From the NCBI GenBank assembly GCA_035560555.1, contig DATMZF010000021.1, forward strand, positions 62,001 through 126,000: a stretch of DNA of 64,000 nt. The letters are read 5' to 3'. The notes beneath the pieces were generated by a model that made no database searches, was not told the DNA's origin, and worked only from the letters and a program-made list of their open reading frames with translations. The position numbers and the translations under genes were made by a program. The first letter of the stretch is position 1. The number at the start of each line of letters is the position of its first letter. The DNA comes from UBA11090 sp035560555. GTDB lineage: Bacteria; Spirochaetota; Spirochaetia; Treponematales; Rectinemataceae. Shown here piece after piece: positions 43,277 to 53,150 of the stretch.

Positions 43277-43975
43277 TTATTTGAGCAGGAAGGCCCTGAC
43301 GGATGATGTTCCGCCGGGGCCTTCCCCTATTTCCAGTATGGAATAAAAGCCGCCGCTGCAGGGTCCCGGGTTGACGACGAGCGTCCCATCCTCGAGCGAA
43401 ACGCAGCGCGATTCATGGATATGGCCGCATACCCACACATCCGGACAGAATTCCACCATCGATTTCGCGAATTCCCTGCATCCAACGTGCGTCTCTCCCC
43501 GGCGGTCGGCATTGGTGCCATAGGGCGGTGTGTGGGTGAGCGTGATGACCGGTTTCGCGCGGTCGCGAGCGCTAAAGGGGGAAAGCTTGGCGACGAGAGC
43601 TTCGCCCAACTCGCGTTCCGTCCGCTCAAAACTCGTGAGGCCAGCCCTCCGCAGGCCTCCGCCCACACCCACCAGGGAGGCGAAAGGCAGCTCACGGCCG
43701 CGGCCTTCGATTTCGAGGTCTTCCGTCATGAAAAACTCCCTCACCGCCGCGGGGTCGCAGTTTCCGGCCACGAGGGAGACGGAAAGCCGCCTCCCGCCGG
43801 AAGACAGGGCCCCGATCACTGTCCTCGCGCTTTTCACATCCCCGAAATTGGTGATGTCTCCGGCGATGAGAACGTATTCGATGTCGGGATGCCTGGCTAT
43901 TATGGCCGCCGCCACGTCGCCCCGGCCATGTATATCCGAAAGCAGAAGAAGCTTCTTCACTCTTGCCACCTTCAC
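43277..43975 (-). CDS. Calcineurin-like metallophosphoesterase
   Basis: The 232-residue protein has the full set of two-metal motifs: DIHG (14-17), GDITNFGD, GNCD, THTPPYG (H in TLTHTPP) and GHIH. Its size and the GNCDP block match small phosphoesterases of the YfcE/MJ0936 neighbourhood. The substrate is not predictable; cyclic or bis-phosphoester hydrolysis is typical. No signal peptide. It is a single-gene unit converging with hflC and diverging from the ABC-F gene. Confidence 0.88.
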   Translation of the reverse strand: MKVARVKKLLLLSDIHGRGDVAAAIIARHPDIEYVLIAGDITNFGDVKSARTVIGALSSGGRRLSVSLVAGNCDPAAVREFFMTEDLEIEGRGRELPFASLVGVGGGLRRAGLTSFERTERELGEALVAKLSPFSARDRAKPVITLTHTPPYGTNADRRGETHVGCREFAKSMVEFCPDVWVCGHIHESRCVSLEDGTLVVNPGPCSGGFYSILEIGEGPGGTSSVRAFLLK

Positions 43976-44105
43976 TATATGTAGCTTCAGGAAGCGCTTC
44001 CGTCAATGATGAAGATGGATTCGCCCAGGTCATGTTCGGGAAAATGGGAGCAATTCCCTTCTTTACCCCTTGAAATTCATGGCGTTTGCGGGGAGTATTC
44101 TTATT

Positions 44106-45740
44106 GTGATATCAGTAACAGAACTAGCCCTCGGCTTCGGAGAACGAAGCCTCTTCAAGGATGTAAACCTAAAATTCACCGCGGGCAACTGCTATGGCGT
44201 GATCGGCGCCAATGGATCGGGCAAGACCACCTTTCTCCGCATACTTTCCGGTGAAATTCAGCACGACAGAGGCGAAATCTCCATATCCTCCGGATCCCGC
44301 ATGGCGACGCTCAAGCAGGACCATTTCGCCTTCGATGAATCCCGCGTCATCGATACGGTGATCATGGGGTACGAGAAACTTCACGCCATCGCGAGGGAGC
44401 GCGACGTCATCTACGCCAAGGACGATTTCACCGAGGCGGACGGCATACGCGCGAGCGAGCTGGAGGCCGAATTCGCCGAAATGGGCGGATGGGAAGCCGA
44501 AGCCCAGGCGGCCGTCCTCCTCGCGGGGTTAGGCGTTCCGGAAAGCCTCCACGACAAGCTCATGAAGGAAGTGGACGAAACCTTCAAGGTTCGTGTCCTT
44601 CTCGCTCAGGCGCTGTTCGGCAACCCCGACATCCTCCTGCTCGATGAACCGACCAACGGCCTCGATCTCGATTCAATCACATGGCTCGAAGAGTTCATCA
44701 TCGAATCGCCGAACATCGTGATCGTCGTATCGCACGACAGGCACTTCCTGAACTCGGTATGCACCCACGTCTGCGACATAGACTTCGGCCATATCAGGAT
44801 GTATTCGGGCAACTACGATTTCTGGTACAAGATGAACGCGATTCTCGTCCAGCAACAAAAGGACCTGAAACGCCGCCGCGAGGACAAGGTGAAGGACCTG
44901 AAGGAATTCATCCAGCGCTTCGCCTCCAACGCCTCCAAATCCAAACAGGCGACGTCGCGGAAGAAGATCCTCGAGAAACTGGAACTCGCCGACATCGTGC
45001 CTTCGTCGCGCCGTTTCCCCTACGTGAGCTTCAAGCCCAACCGCGACATAGGCAACAATGTCCTCAGGATAGTCGGCGTATCCATCGAAGCCGACGGGAC
45101 CGAGGTTCTCAAAGACTTCTCACTCAACGTCAACCGGACGGACAAAATAGCCTTCGTCGGCCATCAGCACATCGCCAAATCCTCCCTCTTCGCCGCTCTC
45201 GGCGGGGAGCTGGAACTTTCGGCGGGCGATCTCTACTGGGGCCAGACCGTCGAGAAGGCCTATTTCCCCAAGGATGCCGCGCCCCTCTTCGCGTCCGACG
45301 CGAGCATCGTCGAGTGGCTTAAATCCGCCACTTCCTCCGACGACGACACCTACATCAGATCCTTCCTCGGCCGAATGCTTTTTTCGGGCGACGACGCGCT
45401 CAAGCCCGTCAAGGTGCTCTCGGGCGGCGAGCGCGTGCGCTGCATGCTCTCGCGCATGATGCTTTCGGGGGCCAATTTCCTCATCATGGACGAGCCTACG
45501 AACCACCTCGACCTCGAGGCCATAACCTCTCTCAACGACGGGCTGATCGAATTTCCCGGCGTCCTCTTCTTCGCGAGCCACGACCACGAGTTCGTGACGT
45601 CCATCGCCAACCGCGTCATCGAGATATGTCCGGGCGGCATCATCGACCGATACATGAGTTTCGACGATTATCTGGGCGATGCCCAGGTGAAGCAGCTCCG
45701 CGACGAGTATTATCATGGCCACGTGGGAGCGGAGATATGA
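44106..45740 (+). CDS. ABC-F family ATPase (YbiT-like)
   Basis: ABC-F proteins bind ribosomes rather than membranes and rescue or modulate translation. The 544-residue protein has two nucleotide domains joined by a linker helix pair (about 225-285, QQQKDLKRRREDKVKDLKEF). Domain 1 has Walker A GANGSGKTT and Walker B LLLDEPTNGLDLDS, but its signature position reads EVDETFKVR instead of LSGGE. Domain 2 has LSGGERVR and DEPTNHLDLEA, but its P-loop is altered (GHQHIAKSS). GTG at 44106 gives the usual MISVTNLxLxFGxRxLF-type start with GGGGAG upstream. An ATG at 44079 would add nine residues without a ribosome site. Confidence 0.88.
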   Translation: MISVTELALGFGERSLFKDVNLKFTAGNCYGVIGANGSGKTTFLRILSGEIQHDRGEISISSGSRMATLKQDHFAFDESRVIDTVIMGYEKLHAIARERDVIYAKDDFTEADGIRASELEAEFAEMGGWEAEAQAAVLLAGLGVPESLHDKLMKEVDETFKVRVLLAQALFGNPDILLLDEPTNGLDLDSITWLEEFIIESPNIVIVVSHDRHFLNSVCTHVCDIDFGHIRMYSGNYDFWYKMNAILVQQQKDLKRRREDKVKDLKEFIQRFASNASKSKQATSRKKILEKLELADIVPSSRRFPYVSFKPNRDIGNNVLRIVGVSIEADGTEVLKDFSLNVNRTDKIAFVGHQHIAKSSLFAALGGELELSAGDLYWGQTVEKAYFPKDAAPLFASDASIVEWLKSATSSDDDTYIRSFLGRMLFSGDDALKPVKVLSGGERVRCMLSRMMLSGANFLIMDEPTNHLDLEAITSLNDGLIEFPGVLFFASHDHEFVTSIANRVIEICPGGIIDRYMSFDDYLGDAQVKQLRDEYYHGHVGAEI

Positions 45741-45776
45741 TCCCCTAGTCCCCAGGTACTATATAGGTGCACAACG

Positions 45777-45796
45777 CGGCGCCGTAAAGCGCCGCT
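45777..45796 (+). promoter_or_regulatory. Hairpin in the 5' leader of the BMP-family gene
   Basis: GCGGCGC/GCGCCGC form a 7-bp stem around CGTAAA, 22 bases ahead of the ATG and upstream of the TGGAGG ribosome site. No T-run follows. A TATATA/TACTAT-like -10 lies near 45758-45767, with no good -35. It may protect the mRNA or affect translation. Confidence 0.4.
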
Positions 45797-45818
45797 CAAG
45801 CATAATGGAGGAAAACGT

Positions 45819-46898
45819 ATGAAACGAATCTTCGCTTTGCTTCTCATCGCGGGCATGATTTTCGGCGTCGCCGTTTCCGTCGCGGCACAGCCTACGAGCC
45901 GCCTTCTCACCGACGCGACCGGCATCGACGACAGGTCCTTCAACCAGGCGGCCTGGCGCGGCATCCTCGATTTCTATGGGGATTCCTGGAACAAGACCAC
46001 CAAGCGCGGCAAATTCTACGACGTCGTGACAGCGCAGACACAGGACATGTACATCCCGAACCTGATGCAGGCTTCCGACGAAAAGTACGATCTCATCATC
46101 GTCACGGGCTTCACCTTCGCCGACGCGCTCACCGAAGTGGCGGGCAAGTACCCCAACCAGAAATACCTCATCGTGGACGTGGACTGGATCGGCAAGCCGA
46201 ACGTCATGGAAGCCACCTATTCCGAGCATGAAGGCTCCTACCTCGTCGGCGTGGCCGCGGCCCTCAAGGCCAAGAAAGACAAGATCGCCGCGCCGAAGTT
46301 CGGTTTCATCGGCGGCGTCCCCGGACCGGTCATCACCAAGTTCGAGATGGGCTGGGTGCAGGGCATCAAGTCCGTATATCCCAACGCCGAGCTCGTCGAC
46401 TATTACGCGAACGACTGGGGCAAGCCCGAGCTCGCCAAGGCTCAGGCCAAGAACTGGTATGATTCCGGCGTATACGCCATCTTCTCGGCCGCCGGCGGCA
46501 CCGGAAACGGCACCATCGCCCAGGCCAAGGAATACCGCTCGCAGGGCAAGAACGTCTGGGCTATCGGCGTCGATTCCGACCAGTACGAGGATGGCATCTA
46601 CGCGACCGGCAAGTCGGCGGTGCTCACCTCGATGATCAAGAGAGTCGAAAACTCGACGAAGTATGCCCTCAACCAGGTCAAGAACAAGACCTTCAAGGGT
46701 CAGGTCGTCATATTCGACACCAAGATCGACGGCGTAGGCTTCTCGGCCAGCAACGCCGAACTCGGCGCCGATATCGTCAAGCAGGTCAACGCGGCCAAAG
46801 ACAAGATCATCAAGGGTCAGATCAAGGTCGTTCCGACCTATGCCGCGGCCAAGGCCGCGGGCCTCGCGCCGGCTAACCTCCAGGCATCCGATAACTAA
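45819..46898 (+). CDS. BMP/PnrA-family nucleoside-binding protein
   Basis: This is the extracytoplasmic binding component of a BMP-type ABC importer. The 359-residue protein has a signal peptide (about 1-23, ending AVSVAAQ) and the family core RLLTDATGIDDRSFNQAAWRGI, DLIIVTGFTFADALTEVAGKYPNQKY, and VFSAAGGTGNGTI-like ligand-binding block. T. pallidum PnrA/TmpC is a lipoprotein; this one has no lipidation Cys, so it would be soluble in the periplasm unless another anchor exists. The downstream ATPase, two permeases and a nucleoside phosphorylase make purine or other nucleosides the likely cargo. ATG follows TGGAGG. Confidence 0.92.
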   Translation: MKRIFALLLIAGMIFGVAVSVAAQPTSRLLTDATGIDDRSFNQAAWRGILDFYGDSWNKTTKRGKFYDVVTAQTQDMYIPNLMQASDEKYDLIIVTGFTFADALTEVAGKYPNQKYLIVDVDWIGKPNVMEATYSEHEGSYLVGVAAALKAKKDKIAAPKFGFIGGVPGPVITKFEMGWVQGIKSVYPNAELVDYYANDWGKPELAKAQAKNWYDSGVYAIFSAAGGTGNGTIAQAKEYRSQGKNVWAIGVDSDQYEDGIYATGKSAVLTSMIKRVENSTKYALNQVKNKTFKGQVVIFDTKIDGVGFSASNAELGADIVKQVNAAKDKIIKGQIKVVPTYAAAKAAGLAPANLQASDN

Positions 46899-46920
46899 TT
46901 TCGCCTTCGCTTTCCTGAAC

Positions 46921-46964
46921 GCGGGGCCGTGTCGGGCTAAAAATGCCGGCGCGGCCCTGTTTTT
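46921..46964 (+). terminator. Intercistronic terminator/attenuator after the BMP gene
   Basis: A GC-rich hairpin (GGGCCG with CGGCCC, plus an inner CGG/CCG region) ends in T5. It lies between the binding protein and the ATPase gene. Partial termination here would make far more binding protein than transporter, as is common for such operons. Confidence 0.7.
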
Positions 46965-47071
46965 CAACGCAACAAACCAGATTGGCGCGTGCGGCCGCCA
47001 TGGGCTGGAACGGCGAGAAATGGCCCGTATAGCCCCGAGGGCGGTAAGTCACGCGGTCAGGAGACTGCTGG

Positions 47072-48609
<1,538 letters not shown>

Positions 48610-48613
<4 letters not shown>

Positions 48614-49737
48614 ATCAGAGACAAAACCCGCATAAGGGTGGAATGGAAAGACTGTTTTCCAGCCCGAAAGTGATTTCCATTTCGGTCGTCCTCCTCGGAT
48701 TCCTCTGCGGGACTCTTCTCATACTCGTCGTAGGCAAGAACCCCGCTGGCATGTACTCCGCCCTGCTGCAGACCTTGACAGGATTCGACATCACGCGCGG
48801 CACCTGGAATGCCCGCTACATAGGCGAATGGCTCACCGCGAGCATCCCCCTCATCCTCTGCGGTCTTTCCATGGGATTCGCGGCCCGGGCTGGGCTCTTC
48901 AACATTGGAGCCGAGGGGCAATATATCGTTGGCCTGACCGTCGCCCAGTTTGTCGCCCTTTTCTTTCCGCCGGTCCCTGTGCTCCACTGGATGGTCGCCG
49001 TGGCCGCCGCCGGACTCGCCGGAGCGCTCTGGGGCGGCATCGTGGGCTGGCTCAAGGCAAAATTCGCGGTATCAGAAGTCGTCGCCACGATCATGCTCAA
49101 CTATATCGCCTTTTTCTTCTCCCGCTGGACAAGCATGCTGATTCCTGGGGCCAACACCTACAAGACGCCCAATTTTCCGGCCACCGCGCGCCTCACGAGT
49201 CCGCTCTTTGAACAGTTGACCAATGGATCGAGGCTCAGTCTCGGCCTCTGGGTCGCCCTGCTCTCCTGTATCATTTACTGGTTCGTCATTGAGAAAACCA
49301 AGCTGGGATTCGAACTGAGGGCCACGGGACTCAACAGGGACGCGGCCCGTTACGCCGGCATCAAGGTGACGCGCAGCATCACGACATCGATGCTGATGGC
49401 TGGCATGTTCGCCGGTTTCGCGGGCGCCGTCGTCGCTCTGGGCTCTTTCGGCTATGGGCGCGTTTTGGGCGGCTACGATAATTACGGATTCAACGGCATC
49501 GCCGTGGCCCTCATCGGGAACAACAACGCCGGAGGCACGCTTTTCGCGGGGTTGCTCTTTGGAATGCTCGCTTCGGCCCAACCACTCATGCAGTCCCGGC
49601 AGATACCCAAAGAAATAACCCTCATCATTTCCGGCCTCGTGGTTGTTCTCATATCCATGCGCGCCGGGGTGAGGCTCCTGCTCGACTGGAAGGCCAAGAA
49701 AAACGCGAAAGCGCAGAAGGAAGCCGCCGATGAATAG
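48610..49737 (+). CDS. Nucleoside-type ABC importer permease 1
   Basis: The 375-residue membrane protein has about nine to ten helices and the BPD_transp_2 motifs GLSMGFAARAGLFNIGAEGQ and, late, EVVATIMLNYIA and RATGLNRDAARYAGI. The family sequence GL(F)NIGAEGQ is diagnostic of the BMP/nucleoside permeases. The N-terminal 15 residues are hydrophilic; the C-terminus is Lys-rich. It forms a heterodimer with the next permease, with which it overlaps by eight bases. Confidence 0.92.
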
Positions 49738-50632
49738 TCTCATTGCCATGATTCCCTCGATCCTCATGATCGTCTCGCCAATCCTCATCACCGCGGTGGG
49801 TGGGATGATCTGCGAACGCTCGGGCGTCGTGAACATAGCCCTGGAAGGCCTCATGGGCGTCGGCGCCTTCGCCGCCGCCACGATCCATTATTTTCTGGAG
49901 CCTTCCACTCCCTACTCGATATGGATAGCCCTAGCCCTGGGCGCCGTCGCGGGCGTACTCACTTCGCTGATCCACGCCTTCGCCTCCATAACGCTCAACG
50001 CCGACCAGACGGTATCCGGTACGGGCATAAACCTCCTCGTCACGGGGGGGACGACCTTCCTGGCTCAGATCATCTTCAGGATGGAGCGAACTTCGCCGTT
50101 CAGGCTGGGCATGATGCCTGGAATCTGGGGAATCTACCCTACGGCATGGATAGCGCTCGCCGTCGTCATCATCGCCTGGTTCGTTCTATACAAGCGGCCT
50201 TTCGGAATGCGCCTGCGATCCTGCGGCGAACACCCCCAGGCGGCTGCCTCGGCGGGCATCGACGTCAGGAAGACACGCTATATAGCCGTCATGGTATCGG
50301 GAGCCCTAGGCGGCCTGGCCGGCGGTTGCCTCGTTCTCACGCAGACGATCCAATACACGGTCAACACGATCAACGGAGCAGGATTCATAGCCCTGGCCGC
50401 TGTATCCTTTGGAAGGTGGCTTCCCAAGGGCATAGCCGCCTCATCGCTACTCTTCGGCACGGCGACGGCGCTCTCCATTTACATGGTCAACATTCAGAGC
50501 CTCCGTTTCCTGCCCCCCGAATTTTTCAGCGTCATGCCCTATATCATCACACTCGTGACGCTCATGGTCTTCTCGGGCAAGGAGTATGCCCCCAGGGCAT
50601 CGGGCCAGCCCTTTGAGAGAAGCGGCAGCTGA
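49730..50632 (+). CDS. Nucleoside-type ABC importer permease 2
   Basis: The 300-residue membrane protein has about eight helices. The family motif is GGMICERSGVVNIALEGLMGVGAF. Other diagnostic blocks are ADQTVSGTGINLLVTG, LRSCGEHPQAAASAGIDV, and FIALAAVSFGRWLPKG. It is the shorter partner usual in these importers. Its start lies inside permease 1 and 63 bases follow before the phosphorylase gene, in which I see no terminator, so the phosphorylase is probably cotranscribed. Confidence 0.93.
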   Translation: MNSLIAMIPSILMIVSPILITAVGGMICERSGVVNIALEGLMGVGAFAAATIHYFLEPSTPYSIWIALALGAVAGVLTSLIHAFASITLNADQTVSGTGINLLVTGGTTFLAQIIFRMERTSPFRLGMMPGIWGIYPTAWIALAVVIIAWFVLYKRPFGMRLRSCGEHPQAAASAGIDVRKTRYIAVMVSGALGGLAGGCLVLTQTIQYTVNTINGAGFIALAAVSFGRWLPKGIAASSLLFGTATALSIYMVNIQSLRFLPPEFFSVMPYIITLVTLMVFSGKEYAPRASGQPFERSGS

Positions 50633-50695
50633 ACTGATTACATTCCGCCGGCGGGGGCCTTTCACGCCCAACGCCGGGGATAGCAAGGAGTATAT

Positions 50696-51454
50696 ATGCA
50701 TTCATCGCGATTTCATGAGAGGAAACTTGAACACTTTTCCTCCGGCACGCCGCACAATTCCGCCAAGAAAGGCGATTTCGCGCCTATAGTGCTCATGCCC
50801 GGAGACCCCCTGCGAGCCCAATACATAGCGGAAACACGGCTGAAGAACGCCAGAAAAGTGACGGGAGTTCGGAACATGCTCGGTTTCACCGGCACCTGGG
50901 AAGGCAAGGACGTCACCGTCATGAGCTCCGGCATGGGCGCCCCTTCCATGGGCATCTACTCCTTCGAGCTCTTCGCCTTCTACGGCGTCGAGAGCATCGT
51001 CAGGATAGGCACCTGCGGCGGCATGACGGCCGACATCGACGTCGGCGACATCGTCATCGCCATGACGGCCTCCACCGATTCGAACTACGCGCACCAGTAC
51101 GGCCTGAAAGGCTCCTTCTCGCCCTGCGCCAGCTATTCACTGCTCGAAAAAGCCGTGGCGTCGGCGCGAAAACGCGGCATCAAGCATTGGGTTGGCGGCA
51201 TATTCTCCTCGGACGTTTTCTCGCTTTACAGCGCGCTGGACGATGAGGAGGGCTGGAAGAAATGGGCTTCGATGGGCTGCGCCGCCACCGACATGGAGTG
51301 TTTCGCCCTCTACTGCAACGCCGCCTACCTCAAGAAAAAGGCGCTGACCATCCTGACCTGTTCCGATTCCAATATTTCGCGGAAGGAAATGACGCCCGAT
51401 GAGAGGCAAACCTCCCTCAATTCCATGTTCGACGTGGCGCTGGACCTGGTTTGA
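50696..51454 (+). CDS. deoD: Purine nucleoside phosphorylase (DeoD type)
   Basis: The enzyme splits purine nucleosides with phosphate into base and ribose-1-phosphate. The 252-residue protein has the phosphate-binding MPGDPLRAQYIA and RIGTCGG motifs. It has TDMECFALY (the sugar-binding Met-Glu pair) and the general-acid Asp D224 in TCSDS. An N-terminal extension of about 15 residues precedes the core compared with E. coli DeoD. AAGGAG lies five bases from the ATG. Directly behind the nucleoside importer it gives a clear salvage route: import, then phosphorolysis. A uridine phosphorylase role is less likely. Confidence 0.88.
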   Translation: MHSSRFHERKLEHFSSGTPHNSAKKGDFAPIVLMPGDPLRAQYIAETRLKNARKVTGVRNMLGFTGTWEGKDVTVMSSGMGAPSMGIYSFELFAFYGVESIVRIGTCGGMTADIDVGDIVIAMTASTDSNYAHQYGLKGSFSPCASYSLLEKAVASARKRGIKHWVGGIFSSDVFSLYSALDDEEGWKKWASMGCAATDMECFALYCNAAYLKKKALTILTCSDSNISRKEMTPDERQTSLNSMFDVALDLV

Positions 51455-51465
51455 GTCAGCCGCCT

Positions 51466-52107
51466 ATGGAGTTTTCCTTGGATACGGTGAAGGCGGAGCG
51501 TTTTCTCGAGTCCATGAGGAAGCGCTTCGCCTGCAAGCGCTTCAGGAAGGATTTCCCGCTCTCCTTCGACGCGATCGAGTTCCTGCTGGAATGCGGGAGG
51601 CTTTCACCTTCCTCTTTCGGCCTCGAACCCTGGCGCTTCGTCGTCGCCGCAAATCCCGAGACGATCAAGGCCCTGGGGGACGCGTGCTTTTCCCAGGACG
51701 CCGTCTATACCAGTCCCTGCGTCATCGTCATTCTCGCGCGCAAGGATGCCGCATACTCCCTCGATTCGGCGTTTCTAAGGCAAAGGGCGGAACGCTTCCC
51801 TGGAGGCTATCCTGTCTTCGAGGCCGACTATAAGGGCTATCACGAGTTCCTCCTGAAGGAAAACCGGATCCTCTACTGGGCGCGCGCCCAGACATACATC
51901 GCCTGCGCCAACATGATGACGGGCGCCGCGTCTCTCGATCTCGATTCATGTCCTCTGGAAGGCTTCGACGAAGCCGGGGTTCTGTCGGCTCTTGATAAGA
52001 GCGAAAAAGACTGGACTGTGGGCATTGTGGTCGCTTTTGGCCGCCGCGACGAGGATATTCGCCCAAAGATACGAGAAAAGCTCTCGAACATGTATGAAAT
52101 TGTATAA
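51466..52107 (+). CDS. Nitroreductase-family flavoprotein
   Basis: The 213-residue FMN enzyme has the family core RFACKRFRKDFPLS near the start, LLECGRLSPSSFGLEPWRFVV (FMN contacts), and the C-terminal substrate block (CPLEGFDEAGV, GIVVAFGRRD). It would reduce quinones, nitro compounds or other acceptors with NAD(P)H. The start is uncertain: a TTG at 51451 overlaps the phosphorylase stop and would add five residues; ATG at 51466 is shown. Neither has a strong ribosome site. It is 11 bases or less from deoD, so it is probably in the nucleoside operon. Confidence 0.85.
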   Translation: MEFSLDTVKAERFLESMRKRFACKRFRKDFPLSFDAIEFLLECGRLSPSSFGLEPWRFVVAANPETIKALGDACFSQDAVYTSPCVIVILARKDAAYSLDSAFLRQRAERFPGGYPVFEADYKGYHEFLLKENRILYWARAQTYIACANMMTGAASLDLDSCPLEGFDEAGVLSALDKSEKDWTVGIVVAFGRRDEDIRPKIREKLSNMYEIV

Positions 52108-52143
52108 CTAAAAAATACTATTGCCGCATGGAAGGAGTTCGAT

Positions 52144-53124
52144 ATGATCAAAAACCAATGGTACGTCGTTCTCGCTTCGCGCCAAGTGGGAAAGACTCCT
52201 ATCGGCGTGACGCGCCTGGGCGAAAAGCTCGTCTTCTTCCGTTCCTCAAAAGGTGAGGCGGTCTGCCTCGCGGATAAATGCGCTCACCGCGGCGTGGCGC
52301 TCTCCATCGGCGCGGCCTGCGACGACGATACGCTCATGTGCCCCTTCCACGGGCTTCGCTACGACGCCTCAGGCAAATGCACCTTGATCCCCGCCAATGG
52401 CAGGGCAGCGGCCGTTCCGCCCAATTTCAAGGTACGAAGCTATCCCACCCATGAGGACCATGGCTTCATCTGGATATGGTGGGGCGAAGGCCGGCCCTCT
52501 CCCTTATTTCCGGAGTTCTTTGACGACATCCCCCCGAACGCCAAATATTCTACCGTCATCGATCCCTGGGACGCGCATTACTCCCGCGTGATCGAGAACC
52601 AGATTGACTGTGTCCATCTTCCCTTCGTCCACCACAACACCATAGGCCGCGGCAACAAGACCGTCGTCAACGGTCCCGGCTTCGAATGGGCGAGCCCCGA
52701 CAAGTTCTTCATGTATGTTTACAACGAGGTAGATTCAGGCCAGAAGCCCAAAACGCCGACGCAGGTTCCTGTACCGAACCCAAACGGTTTCAAACTCGAA
52801 TTCATCTACCCCAATCTCTGGGAAAACCGGATCGCCGACAAGGTGAGGGTGTTGGGCGCTTTCGTCCCCGTGGACGGCGAACATACCCTGCTCTATCTGC
52901 GGTTTTACCAGTCCTTTGTCCTCATTCCCTTATTAGGCGCCTTGATAGCGAAGGCCGCGATGCCCTTCAATCTTCTCGTCGCCCACCAGGACAGAACGGT
53001 GGTGCGGACGCAAGTGCCCAAAACATCGGGGCTTGGCATAGGGGAGAATCTATTCCAGGGCGACAAGCCTATCATGGAATATCGTAAACGAAGAAAGGAA
53101 CTGCAGAAAAAGGCGGAAGAATAA
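52144..53124 (+). CDS. Rieske oxygenase, alpha-subunit type (PaO/vanillate demethylase-like)
   Basis: The 326-residue protein has a Rieske [2Fe-2S] site, CAHRG (C46, H48) and CPFHG (C66, H69), and a mononuclear iron site in ENQIDCVHLPFVH (D155, H158, H163). These are the complete ligand sets of ring-hydroxylating or demethylating oxygenases. The C-terminus ends in a Lys/Glu-rich tail (YRKRRKELQKKAEE), and a hydrophobic segment near 260-275 could touch membrane or substrate. The substrate is unknown. GAAGGAG lies seven bases before the ATG. No reductase or ferredoxin partner gene lies beside it. An O2-using enzyme is unexpected in a spirochaete likely to be anaerobic. Confidence 0.88.
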   Translation: MIKNQWYVVLASRQVGKTPIGVTRLGEKLVFFRSSKGEAVCLADKCAHRGVALSIGAACDDDTLMCPFHGLRYDASGKCTLIPANGRAAAVPPNFKVRSYPTHEDHGFIWIWWGEGRPSPLFPEFFDDIPPNAKYSTVIDPWDAHYSRVIENQIDCVHLPFVHHNTIGRGNKTVVNGPGFEWASPDKFFMYVYNEVDSGQKPKTPTQVPVPNPNGFKLEFIYPNLWENRIADKVRVLGAFVPVDGEHTLLYLRFYQSFVLIPLLGALIAKAAMPFNLLVAHQDRTVVRTQVPKTSGLGIGENLFQGDKPIMEYRKRRKELQKKAEE

Positions 53125-53150
53125 GCAGCGCGCGTCCCTAGCCTTAGCGC

